Shown: positions 15,253 to 22,293 of the stretch, piece after piece
How positions within the stretch are numbered: position 1 is the stretch's first letter
Layout of the letters: the number at the start of each line of letters is the position of its first letter
Assembly (NCBI GenBank): GCA_017961625.1
Contig: JAGCWY010000028.1
Span: forward strand, 1 to 28,666
Source of the DNA: Ruminococcus sp.
Lineage (GTDB): Bacteria > Bacillota > Clostridia > Oscillospirales > Ruminococcaceae
Direction of reading: 5' to 3'
Length of the DNA: 28,666 bases
The notes under the pieces: model-generated
The model's database searches: none
What the model was told of the DNA's origin: nothing
The model's input: the letters and a program-made list of their open reading frames with translations, nothing else
Position numbers and translations under genes: made by a program

Positions 15253-16530
15253 TTATTTCTTTAAGGCTTCAATGATGCTGTTATCACAGTGCATCATGTT
15301 ATCGAATGTTTGCTCTTTTCTTGATGAGTAAAGCTGTATCAGGTATATATTGCCGTATTTTTCACTTTTGCAGTACATATTGCCGCTTTTATAATAAATT
15401 TCATCGCCGCCATGCCAGTATGCCTCTATGCTTGTAGGACGTGTCGGATGAAGTTCCCAACCGCAGCCGTAGTCATATTTATTGTCGTACATCGAAGCAA
15501 CAGGATTATCAGGATCAAGCTGAAGATCAAACATCTTGGCAAGTGAATCCTCATTTATCAGCTTGCCGCCGATAAGTGCCCTGTCAAATGCTACCATATC
15601 AGCCGCACAGGAATGAATACCTCCGGCTCCTCTGGCTGTTCTCGGAGAGTCCATGCCTGATGAGCCCATCAATTCTATGAATTCAATATACTCATCTTCT
15701 TCAGGAAGCTCGGCAACGCTTGTGAGATCGCCTGTTTTCATGCTGCTGGAATGTGCCATTCCGCACACGTTGAAGATATTGTTCTTTACGTATTCATCAT
15801 AGCCAATGCCTGTTATCTTCTCGATTATCATAGCAAGCAGAGTATATCCTGCGTTGCTGTAATTACTCTCTGTACCCGGTTCACAGATAAGCTCGGAACT
15901 GAAAAGTCCGTTCAGAAGCTCCTCATCAGTGTAACCGTCTGTATAATATTTACGAGCAATCTCAATGTTGTCAGAGCCGTCCTCATTCAGCATGACATTC
16001 TCAGGAAAGAATTCCCTGTTTAATCCTGCCTGCATATGAAGAAGATCATATATGGTAATATCCTTGCCTCTGTCAAATTCGGGAAAGAACTTATCAATGG
16101 TATCATCAAGTGAAAGCTTTCCCTGTTCGCAAAGCTGAAATATACAGGTCGCAGTGAACATTTTTGACAAGGAAGCTATATCGTAAGTTGTGTATGCGCT
16201 GACCTTATTCCCGTCAATATCCAATGAATTAAGTCCTGCGATAAATATTATCTTATCATCTGCAGCAAGTATACGCACACCCTTTTCGTCCTTCGACTCA
16301 GCGCATTCATTTTTCATTATATCAACAAATTTTTGGAGTTCCTCATCATCGGTGCTCCATGTGTTGTCAGTCTCGTCGTAAACGAGCCCTTCCGTTACAT
16401 CGAGATTAACCGCCATAACAGTTTCTGTTATAAGCGGTACTATAGGAGTGTCTGTATCTCTTTTTTTCTCTGCACATCCTGTCAGAGTTAATATCAATGC
16501 TACAATAAGTGCGTATATGTGTTTTCTCAT
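15253..16530 (-). CDS. Lipoprotein serine hydrolase, beta-lactamase/PBP-like
   Basis: This 425-aa protein begins with a lipoprotein signal (LTGC, lipid-modified Cys19), so it should be anchored on the outer face of the membrane. The catalytic motifs of class C beta-lactamase-like serine hydrolases follow: SLSK (Ser120, Lys123), NYSN (Y-x-N, about 225), and HGG near 370 replacing the KTG box. Members include D-aminopeptidases, esterases and penicillin-binding-like enzymes, not necessarily true beta-lactamases. The ATG at 16530 follows AAAGAGGAAA. It is 50 bases downstream of the nitroreductase gene and may be transcribed from the same strong promoter (17251-17280), since no equally good promoter is visible in between. 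Confidence 0.88.
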   Translation of the reverse strand: MRKHIYALIVALILTLTGCAEKKRDTDTPIVPLITETVMAVNLDVTEGLVYDETDNTWSTDDEELQKFVDIMKNECAESKDEKGVRILAADDKIIFIAGLNSLDIDGNKVSAYTTYDIASLSKMFTATCIFQLCEQGKLSLDDTIDKFFPEFDRGKDITIYDLLHMQAGLNREFFPENVMLNEDGSDNIEIARKYYTDGYTDEELLNGLFSSELICEPGTESNYSNAGYTLLAMIIEKITGIGYDEYVKNNIFNVCGMAHSSSMKTGDLTSVAELPEEDEYIEFIELMGSSGMDSPRTARGAGGIHSCAADMVAFDRALIGGKLINEDSLAKMFDLQLDPDNPVASMYDNKYDYGCGWELHPTRPTSIEAYWHGGDEIYYKSGNMYCKSEKYGNIYLIQLYSSRKEQTFDNMMHCDNSIIEALKK

Positions 16531-16580
16531 AATTTCCTCTTTCCAAAAATGCTATATGTTATTACTTAACTAGCTCACAA

Positions 16581-17198
16581 TCAGAATTTTTGCCAGTGCA
16601 GCTGTTTTTCCAAATCGGGGATAAGCTGTTTCGTGCGAATGGCATTGTCAGCTTGCCTTCCTATCCCTATAAAACACGGTATCATATACTCCTCTGGGAA
16701 TCCCGTCGCCTTTCTCGCCAGTGCCTCCTCATTGCCGCAGGGGATACGAAGATTACAGCCGTATCCCTCTGCCGTTGCGGCAAGCCACAGATTCTCAATA
16801 CTGCACCATATAGAAGCAAAACAATTCAAATTCGAAAGATCGGCAGGATGAAGCACATCAACTTTTTTCTTCATAAGTGGAATGATGACCGCCGCCGCAT
16901 TTATCAGCATACTGTACTGTTTAGGAACAGCAATTTGATAGCTTTCCTTCTGAACAGGATCGGATATAAACGTCATTTTATCGACATCCTTAACAGTCAG
17001 ATCCTTAGGAACGCCCTCCAGTACTTCGCGCATAACTGCTTTATCTGTCACAACGATAAAATGCCAGTCCCTGAAATGATCATTAGTCGGTGCTTTATAA
17101 GCTGCCTCTATAATTCGTTTCAAAGTTTCCTGCGGTATCGTTTCATCAGTAAAATCTCGAACACTGCTTCTTTTGTTTACAGCTTCATAAAAATCCAT
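16581..17198 (-). CDS. Nitroreductase-family FMN oxidoreductase
   Basis: This 205-aa protein has the typical nitroreductase start (FYEAVNKRSSVRDF), an FMN-contacting loop (KAPTNDHFRDWHFIVV), and the later ENLWLAATAEGYGCNLRIP segment that is standard for the family. These enzymes use NAD(P)H and flavin to reduce nitro compounds, quinones or enones; individual substrates cannot be told. The ATG at 17198 has AAGGAGGA upstream and a strong sigma-70 promoter about 60 bases ahead. The downstream serine hydrolase may be cotranscribed. Confidence 0.9.
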   Translation of the reverse strand: MDFYEAVNKRSSVRDFTDETIPQETLKRIIEAAYKAPTNDHFRDWHFIVVTDKAVMREVLEGVPKDLTVKDVDKMTFISDPVQKESYQIAVPKQYSMLINAAAVIIPLMKKKVDVLHPADLSNLNCFASIWCSIENLWLAATAEGYGCNLRIPCGNEEALARKATGFPEEYMIPCFIGIGRQADNAIRTKQLIPDLEKQLHWQKF

Positions 17199-17250
17199 GA
17201 TCTGTTCCTCCTTAAATTCCCGATTTTCTTAGTGATTTTTTACTATCCAT

Positions 17251-17280
17251 ATTATACACTGCACTATCTACAAAAGTCAA
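17251..17280 (-). promoter_or_regulatory. Sigma-70 promoter of the nitroreductase gene
   Basis: On the minus strand TTGACT (17280-17275) and TATAAT (17256-17251) are 18 bp apart. Sequence between and after the boxes nearly matches the promoter at 1537-1566, upstream of an unrelated gene 15.7 kb away. Farther out the two sites do not resemble each other. Confidence 0.8.
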
Positions 17281-17295
17281 TACGGCTATACGAAC

Positions 17296-17318
17296 AAGTC
17301 CCCGCGATTGCGGGACTT
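17296..17318. other. Hairpin between terminator and promoter
   Basis: AAGTCCC (17296-17302) and GGGACTT (17312-17318) pair, with additional GC pairs inside and one bulged C. Neither strand has a T tract directly after it, although TTTTT appears 9 bases on in the plus direction. It may be a spacer or backup terminator. Confidence 0.3.
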
Positions 17319-17361
17319 ACTGTAGCTTTTTCATAGCTTAAACTCTGCATATCTGAAATAA

Positions 17362-17394
17362 AAACAGCTCCTGACTTATAGCCCGGAGCTGTTT
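17362..17394 (-). terminator. Terminator of the 329-aa lipoprotein gene
   Basis: AAACAGCTCC (17362-17371) and GGAGCTGTTT (17385-17394) form a perfect 10-bp stem two bases after the gene's stop. On the minus strand the tail is TTTTTATTTC. A strong intrinsic terminator. Confidence 0.85.
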
Positions 17395-17396
17395 GC

Positions 17397-18386
17397 TCAG
17401 AAATTATCTGACACGTCTGTTATCTTCCATTTTCCGTCTTCCTTTACGACCTCGACTGTCACTGTTTCTTCAGCGCCGTAATTATTGTTTTTTATCTTTA
17501 TAGAATAACCGTCGGCATTTGTTTCAGACTCAGTTATAACAGGATTATCATCGCTGAATGAATATCTGCCGCCAACAGGACGATATTCTATGTAAAGTTC
17601 GCCGTTAACGTCTATGCACTTAGGATGCTCTGTTCCAAAGAGTGAATCATACCTGCTGTTCAGAAATTCTTCTGTCATACGTATCCTGAGATAATCGTAT
17701 ACATCAGCAGTGGTCCTGTACAAACTGTTGGTAGACTTATGATAAACTGTTCCGTCGTAAGTAATATATTCTGCATTCGTATCCGTCTCCACACCGCTAC
17801 CGCTCATAAGACAGTCGGCAAAGGCAAGCGCATCTCTTATGTCCATTGCTTCGGGCACAAACGGTGCAAATGGCTTCCCCGTAATATTGCGGTGAAAAGT
17901 CATACCGCCCTCATTATCGGAGCAGATCATATCGAAAGGTTTTTCGGGACAAGCAAATTCGGCCCATAGTGTATCATCGGGCTGATAGAACGAATACATA
18001 TATTTTTTGCTACCGTCAAGCTGTTCCTTTGTATCAATTTTTATAGTGCCATAACGTGTACCGCCATACCTGTATTTCACAGAGCAGGATCCATCATCGT
18101 TAACTGTGAGCATGTTTCCGATATCTTCCTGTACCCATTCTCCCACAAGATCGCTAACTGAATAATCAGATGCTGAGACATCGTCTGTTGCAGTCTGAGT
18201 GACTGCGACTTCTGTATTTTCAATACCGGCAGTAACTGTTGCAGAAATGGTTTCCGAAGCAGTGGTAACAGTTGTATCGTTCTTGCTTCCGTCATTCTGT
18301 TTATCAGAACCGGTCTTTCCGCAGCCTGTCAGCGTGAATACTGCAAGCATAAAAAACAGTGTGAGTTTTGATTTTGTTCTTTTCAT
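17397..18386 (-). CDS. Secreted lipoprotein, possible IseA-like C-terminal domain
   Basis: This 329-aa protein starts with a lipoprotein signal (LTGC, Cys22). A low-complexity Ser/Thr/Val stretch (about 30-70) acts as a linker. Residues about 75-165 form a small beta domain (VGEWVQEDIGNMLTV, a lipocalin- or copper-sensor-like pattern common in Ruminococcus lipoproteins). The C-terminal half (about 175-329) has the rhythm of the IseA DL-endopeptidase inhibitor family (YLRIRMTEEFLNSRYD, GELYIEYRPVGGRYSF, ending EDGKWKITDV), which would suggest control of peptidoglycan hydrolases; this match is tentative. The ATG at 18386, with AGGAAGGA upstream, is the start; an ATG at 18455 lies upstream of the transcription start and cannot be used. 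Confidence 0.85.
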   Translation of the reverse strand: MKRTKSKLTLFFMLAVFTLTGCGKTGSDKQNDGSKNDTTVTTASETISATVTAGIENTEVAVTQTATDDVSASDYSVSDLVGEWVQEDIGNMLTVNDDGSCSVKYRYGGTRYGTIKIDTKEQLDGSKKYMYSFYQPDDTLWAEFACPEKPFDMICSDNEGGMTFHRNITGKPFAPFVPEAMDIRDALAFADCLMSGSGVETDTNAEYITYDGTVYHKSTNSLYRTTADVYDYLRIRMTEEFLNSRYDSLFGTEHPKCIDVNGELYIEYRPVGGRYSFSDDNPVITESETNADGYSIKIKNNNYGAEETVTVEVVKEDGKWKITDVSDNF

Positions 18387-18434
18387 TTTCTTTCGATCCT
18401 TCCTGAAATAGCTTTGCTGTAAAATAACTTTTAA

Positions 18435-18462
18435 ATTATATCTAGTTGTTTCCATAAATCAA
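18435..18462 (-). promoter_or_regulatory. Promoter of the 329-aa lipoprotein gene
   Basis: On the minus strand TTGATT (18462-18457) and TATAAT (18440-18435) are 16 bp apart. The expected transcription start near 18428 lies inside the longer possible reading frame, which decides the downstream start codon at 18386. Confidence 0.7.
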
Positions 18463-18608
18463 CTGCGGAGAAGTATCTTTCCTTTCTATTACCGGCAATG
18501 CAGACGAGCTGATAGATATTTACCGCAATTGATCTGCTATGTACCGTTTTTCAAATATAACATACGCATCCAAGAAGCCAGGTGTCACATCTTTTCAAAA
18601 TACTATTT

Positions 18609-18645
18609 CAAAAAAGGCGCAAGAGAGCAAGCTCCCTTACGCCTT
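18609..18645 (-). terminator. Terminator of the sigma/anti-sigma operon
   Basis: AAGGCG (18614-18619) and CGCCTT (18640-18645) close a long stem continued by AGAGAGC and GCTCCCT inside, around a short loop. On the minus strand the tail is TTTTGAAAT after CGCCTT. It lies 11 bases past the stop of the anti-sigma gene. Confidence 0.8.
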
Positions 18646-18656
18646 CTTTTCAGCTG

Positions 18657-20438
18657 TCAGTCATACATATCCATATATACTGTTGAATGTTTGATCCAAT
18701 CATCTGACAGTGAACTGATCATTGACCTTTGCAGCTTTTCCCATGTCACTGACGAATCGTTTACCAGAACATATTTATCTGTGTATCTGTATAATGCCGT
18801 ATCTGGATTTTCTGCGGACAAATGCAGCAGATATTTATATGTTTCATCGGTATCAAGCTCTGTCTCATCACTTTTTCTCATTTTTACATGAAATTCTTCT
18901 CCGTCATAACGCAGCATACAGAAGAACAGCTGAGGATATAGGTCTTTTTCTTTCTCATAAAGTTCAGGAGAAATGCCTTCCTCATGCAGCACATAATTAT
19001 ATACGCACATAACTGAAGCAGGCTTTTTCGTGTTTACGGAATCAAAAAAGCTGTCCCATATCTCCTTTCCAGAAGTAATATGAGTGTCGTCCTGAACAAC
19101 GACAGGGTTATTATAAGCCCATTCCAGAGCTTCTTCCGCCGTAAGTAGCTTATTATTTTCAAAAATCTCCTCAGGCGAGGGACCTCTTTCACATACCTTA
19201 GCTACAGAACCATCATCTTCCTGTATCGTAAATTCAGCAAAAGCATATCCTTCACTAGATGCTCCGGTCCCCCTCAGATTAATGATCTTTTTACCGATAC
19301 GGTATTCACCTGCCGGCAGTTCACCGTAGATCATATCCCATTCCACTTCCCATGTACCCGTGGCTTCCTTTTGTATAATCCATGCTTCCGATGTCCAGGC
19401 GAGCTCTTCTTCATGAGGGAGATACTCAACATCCTCCCACACGCCGCCATTTAGATTCTGTATCACAAAATAGCTTCCCGTAGATAATTCATGCACCTTC
19501 TTTCCACCTGACTGAGTACACTCTATCGTCAGACCTGTAGGCGTAACGTCGAGGGCTTTCAGCGTAATGCCCCATTCCTTTGACATAGGACCGTAAACTA
19601 TATCCGACGCAGAGTCAGCGGTCACGAGATTATACCCCTGATTAACCTCTTCAAAGGTGATATTTCCGCTGTAAGGAACATGCGTTTGAAGTTCGATAAC
19701 AGTGTTGTCCTCGTAAATTCCGTAGGTACCATCAACTGTATCAAAAAGTGCTATACTGCCTTTTTCAAGAGCTTCATTGAGCTTCGGTGCATACATCTGA
19801 CCGCCCCAGAAACTGAGCTCATGATTTCTCAGGAAGCGCATATCACAGTTTACAAAGCCTACATACTGTTTACCGCTTACTACGGGGAAAATCCAATCAT
19901 TCAAAGGCGCGACTACCGTATCATCTCCGACTAGAACTGATTTGAATGGCTTTGCAACTACTGCATCACGATAAGGTGCTCCACTGATTTGCAATGGATT
20001 TGAATCGCAGGTGAAACTATCGTAGGACATCGTAAATTTCCCGTTTTCAATAACCGTCTCGTAGGGTATCTCCTCAGTGGAGCCAATTTGATCCTCTATG
20101 GAGCCCGAAGAAAGTTCGCCGCCTCCGTCGCGCATATAAAAGGAATTGTTTTTATAGAAGATCGCCGCCCCGGTAAGCGCCGAGCAGATAAGGGCCAGTG
20201 AAGCGGAAACTGTTAAAATCTTTTGCCATAAAGGTCTGTGGTATATCTCAACGCCGGAAACTGACGCTGAATACTCGCCGTCTCTGTCTGACGCCCTGTT
20301 TTTAAAGAGCTCTTCGCTCCTTGCAAATAGCCTTGAAACGTCGCTGTCTGACAGAGCGCTGTAGCTTTCAGACAGCGTTTCTATGGTCTTACTGTCCGCA
20401 TTTTCAAGTATATTGAGATTAAGTTCATCATTCTGCAT
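18657..20438 (-). CDS. Membrane-anchored anti-sigma-like protein with Ig-like domain
   Basis: This 593-aa protein has a cytoplasmic N-terminal ~70 residues rich in acidic and Ser residues (ENADSKTIETLSESYSALSD), one transmembrane helix (about 72-95) and a large extracellular part. It directly follows an ECF sigma gene (12-base gap), so it is very likely the sigma partner, holding it at the membrane. Outside, residues about 100-270 have no named fold. Around 285-405 the pattern (YFVIQNLNGGVWEDV, TWEVEWDMIYGELPAGEYRI) resembles bacterial Ig-like domains of the Big_14 type. The C-terminal ~170 residues are unrecognised. There is no zinc-binding anti-sigma motif, so it is not a ZAS protein. The ATG follows GGGGGCTTATCT. 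Confidence 0.82.
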   Translation of the reverse strand: MQNDELNLNILENADSKTIETLSESYSALSDSDVSRLFARSEELFKNRASDRDGEYSASVSGVEIYHRPLWQKILTVSASLALICSALTGAAIFYKNNSFYMRDGGGELSSGSIEDQIGSTEEIPYETVIENGKFTMSYDSFTCDSNPLQISGAPYRDAVVAKPFKSVLVGDDTVVAPLNDWIFPVVSGKQYVGFVNCDMRFLRNHELSFWGGQMYAPKLNEALEKGSIALFDTVDGTYGIYEDNTVIELQTHVPYSGNITFEEVNQGYNLVTADSASDIVYGPMSKEWGITLKALDVTPTGLTIECTQSGGKKVHELSTGSYFVIQNLNGGVWEDVEYLPHEEELAWTSEAWIIQKEATGTWEVEWDMIYGELPAGEYRIGKKIINLRGTGASSEGYAFAEFTIQEDDGSVAKVCERGPSPEEIFENNKLLTAEEALEWAYNNPVVVQDDTHITSGKEIWDSFFDSVNTKKPASVMCVYNYVLHEEGISPELYEKEKDLYPQLFFCMLRYDGEEFHVKMRKSDETELDTDETYKYLLHLSAENPDTALYRYTDKYVLVNDSSVTWEKLQRSMISSLSDDWIKHSTVYMDMYD

Positions 20439-20450
20439 AGATAAGCCCCC

Positions 20451-21005
20451 TTACAAAGAGATATCTGCTTTTTCGAGCATTTCTTTTAGCTTTTTTACAG
20501 CCCGTCCGCTGCGGACGCGGATATTCTCTGGTGTAAGCTTCACCATGCCGGCTATCTCCGCTGCACTGCGTCCGTAGTAATATTTCTGAATGATAATGGT
20601 GGAATCAGGCTCACCTAGCTCGGCTATCTTTCCGAGTATTATCCTGCGTTGCTCATTTGCCGCTGTCTCGCTTTCTACGTCCTGCTCCGAGCTCAGGGAT
20701 TCATCGTCTATGGAAACGGTCTCAGCACCGGATATCCTGCTTTTATACAGCGCGGCTGCCTTTCTCCTTGCAATTGTCCCGATAAAGCCTGACAAATCAC
20801 CACTGACATTCTTTTCGGGATTATAATAGCAGTATACATCTGCGAATACATCGCAGACACATTCCTCTATATCTTCACGAGCGGCAACGCTTCTGAGCCT
20901 GTTGAAAACTATTGTATATACATAGCCGCAATATGCTTCAAACAATTCCTTATGCGCCTGTTCAGATGATTTTTTCTTTTTATCACGAAATTCCTCATGC
21001 GTCAT
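20451..21005 (-). CDS. ECF-type RNA polymerase sigma factor
   Basis: This 184-aa protein has sigma region 2 (about 18-85, AYCGYVYTIVFNRLRS, DIEECVCDVFADVY) and region 4 (about 120-180) ending with a helix-turn-helix (YYYGRSAAEIAGMVKLTPEN, VRSGRAVKKLKEML). It lacks regions 1 and 3, as expected for ECF sigmas. The start is the ATG at 21005; a TTG at 21023 is in frame but inferior. The anti-sigma-like gene begins 12 bases later. The visible promoter is of the housekeeping type, with no obvious ECF -35 AAC motif, so simple self-activation is not evident. Confidence 0.9.
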   Translation of the reverse strand: MTHEEFRDKKKKSSEQAHKELFEAYCGYVYTIVFNRLRSVAAREDIEECVCDVFADVYCYYNPEKNVSGDLSGFIGTIARRKAAALYKSRISGAETVSIDDESLSSEQDVESETAANEQRRIILGKIAELGEPDSTIIIQKYYYGRSAAEIAGMVKLTPENIRVRSGRAVKKLKEMLEKADISL

Positions 21006-21069
21006 TCGCCTCACCGCCTTCAAGCTTATATAAATGCATTTATTTGGGCTTTCACTATATCTATTGTAA

Positions 21070-21098
21070 ATTATACATCAAAACATAACATGCATCAA
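21070..21098 (-). promoter_or_regulatory. Sigma-70 promoter of the sigma/anti-sigma operon
   Basis: On the minus strand TTGATG (21098-21093) and TATAAT (21075-21070) are 17 bp apart, about 65 bases before the start codon. Confidence 0.7.
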
Positions 21099-21135
21099 TA
21101 TATTATTATGTTTTAACTATTATACTCGTATATAA

Positions 21136-21183
21136 AAGGCAGCGGACCGGCTTAGTATTAAAACTAAATCAGTCCGCTGCTTT
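21136..21183. terminator. Large hairpin terminator of the small lipoprotein gene
   Basis: GCAGCGGAC (21139-21147) and GTCCGCTGC (21172-21180) pair perfectly; AAA and TTT extend the stem, and inner bases CTTAGT and ACTAAA add more. On the minus strand the tail is TTTTATATACG. It ends the transcript of the lipoprotein gene at 21239 and separates it from the sigma promoter. Confidence 0.8.
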
Positions 21184-21238
21184 AGATCGAATATGTTGAC
21201 GCTCACATAAATATGACCGTCAGCTTTTACAGATTTAA

Positions 21239-21529
21239 TTACTTTGCCGGCTTGACCTTCCATTTTGCGTTTTTATTAGCTCTGGTCACATAAAAAGTCT
21301 CGCTTCCGGAAACGATATGATACTTATTGTCATTGATTTTTTCATAGCCTCCAGATTTTCCGTCATACTGACCTCCGGTGATGCTGAACGTACCGACATT
21401 ACCGCCAAATGACGGACTGGCGCTGAATGTGCCCCCGTCTTCCATGTTTCCGGAGCAGCTGACCAGACAGCCAAGCATAAAGGTACTGATAAAAATAGTG
21501 AAGATTAGTTTTTTAAATGTGGATCTCAT
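21239..21529 (-). CDS. Small secreted lipoprotein, unknown function
   Basis: This 96-aa protein starts with a lipoprotein signal (LVSC, Cys25). The mature part is Gly/Ser-rich and ends with a short beta-like domain (YEKINDNKYHIVSGSETFYV, then WKVKPAK). The small size and single domain match no family I recognise. It has a near-consensus promoter and a GGAGGTAAGAA binding site, so it is probably strongly expressed. It is transcribed alone in the same direction as the sigma operon that follows. Confidence 0.8.
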   Translation of the reverse strand: MRSTFKKLIFTIFISTFMLGCLVSCSGNMEDGGTFSASPSFGGNVGTFSITGGQYDGKSGGYEKINDNKYHIVSGSETFYVTRANKNAKWKVKPAK

Positions 21530-21585
21530 TTCTTACCTCCGTTAGTGTAGTGTAGTTAGTGTGACAAATAATAGTATCCGTTTAG

Positions 21586-21614
21586 ATTATAACATTTAAT
21601 AGTATACGTGTCAA
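21586..21614 (-). promoter_or_regulatory. Perfect-consensus promoter with flanking direct repeat
   Basis: On the minus strand TTGACA (21614-21609) and TATAAT (21591-21586) are exactly 17 bp apart, a full sigma-70 consensus. An imperfect direct repeat (ACAAATAATAGTAT at 21564-21577 and ACATTTAATAGTAT at 21592-21605) flanks the -10 box with 28-bp spacing. A short GTTAGTGT repeat (21541-21548, 21555-21562) lies in the leader. Confidence 0.8.
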
Positions 21615-21688
21615 CCTTTTACATATTAGGGCCATATAGAAAATTAATATACCGATGTTTAAAATCTTACGCTTTTTGTTTGATAATA

Positions 21689-21717
21689 TTGACATCCAAC
21701 CGTCTATACTGTATCAT
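21689..21717 (+). promoter_or_regulatory. Promoter with long leader for the 91-aa gene
   Basis: TTGACA (21689-21694) and TATCAT (21712-21717) are 17 bp apart, giving a ~175-base leader. The leader holds a short open stretch ending MESVIRKL (ATG 21773, TAA 21797-21799) that reads like the end of a protein, preceded in frame by LKNAKGLIP, and an isolated TATAAT at 21807-21812 with no good -35. The 370-base gap from 21530 to 21900 otherwise holds only the divergent lipoprotein promoter. Confidence 0.5.
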
Positions 21718-21900
21718 GAAACACATAAGGTGGTAATTTATATCCTTAAAAAATGCTAAAGGACTGATTCCAATGGAAAGCGTGATAAGGAAGCTTTAAG
21801 CAATCTTATAATTTGTGTGCATATCAGAAAAGTGTGAATTTAAACATATAAGCAAACGTCTCTTTACCGAAATACGGTTAATCCAAAAGGAGAATGAAAA

Positions 21901-22176
21901 ATGTTTGATACCAGATTTGAACACACATATACAGCCCTTGTAAAAATATGGAATAAATATCCCGATATCAAGCTCAAGTATTTGAAAACAAATGGCAGCG
22001 AGGAAGAAACCATTGACCGATTCATTCAGAACAACTACAGCGAGTGCTTCTTTGAAATGGAACAGGTGATTGAACGGTATTACGGCGAAAGCCGAAATAT
22101 CCCTAGCCATAAGATAAGAGAGTTCTTCTCCCGTTATTTTGGAATGTTTTGGTATTCAGTCTTAAAAGAGGATTAA
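21901..22176 (+). CDS. Orphan 91-aa protein, unknown function
   Basis: I do not recognise this protein. It is soluble, with no signal peptide or membrane helix, and probably mostly helical with many aromatic residues (WNKYPDIKLKY, FFEMEQVIERYYGE, FFSRYFGMFWYSV). AAAAGGAG lies just upstream of the ATG and a strong bidirectional terminator follows directly, so it looks like a real, self-contained gene. It is the only plus-strand gene between 4.7 and 26.5 kb. Confidence 0.7.
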   Translation: MFDTRFEHTYTALVKIWNKYPDIKLKYLKTNGSEEETIDRFIQNNYSECFFEMEQVIERYYGESRNIPSHKIREFFSRYFGMFWYSVLKED

Positions 22177-22181
22177 AAAGA

Positions 22182-22219
22182 GCCCTCTCAGTTCAATCGT
22201 CAGATTGGACCGGGAGGGC
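22182..22219. terminator. Bidirectional terminator between convergent genes
   Basis: GCCCTC (22182-22187) and GAGGGC (22214-22219) close a long stem extended by CAATC and GATTG around a GTCA loop. The plus tail is ATTTTACG (for the 91-aa gene) and the minus tail is TCTTTTTAATCC (for the c-di-GMP operon ending at 22294). Confidence 0.85.
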
Positions 22220-22293
22220 ATTTTACGTTATTCTGAGAAATATGCAGCTGCGACCGCTGTTTATGTATTCCACGCTCCGCGAGCCGGACATTG

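Noticed and set aside
15253..16530. True beta-lactamase (antibiotic resistance) call for the serine hydrolase
   Set aside because: SxxK, YxN and an HGG box fit the wider serine hydrolase family; nothing specific to beta-lactam hydrolysis is seen.
18387..18455. Longer N terminus for the 329-aa lipoprotein
   Set aside because: It starts upstream of the likely transcription start and would hide the lipoprotein signal.
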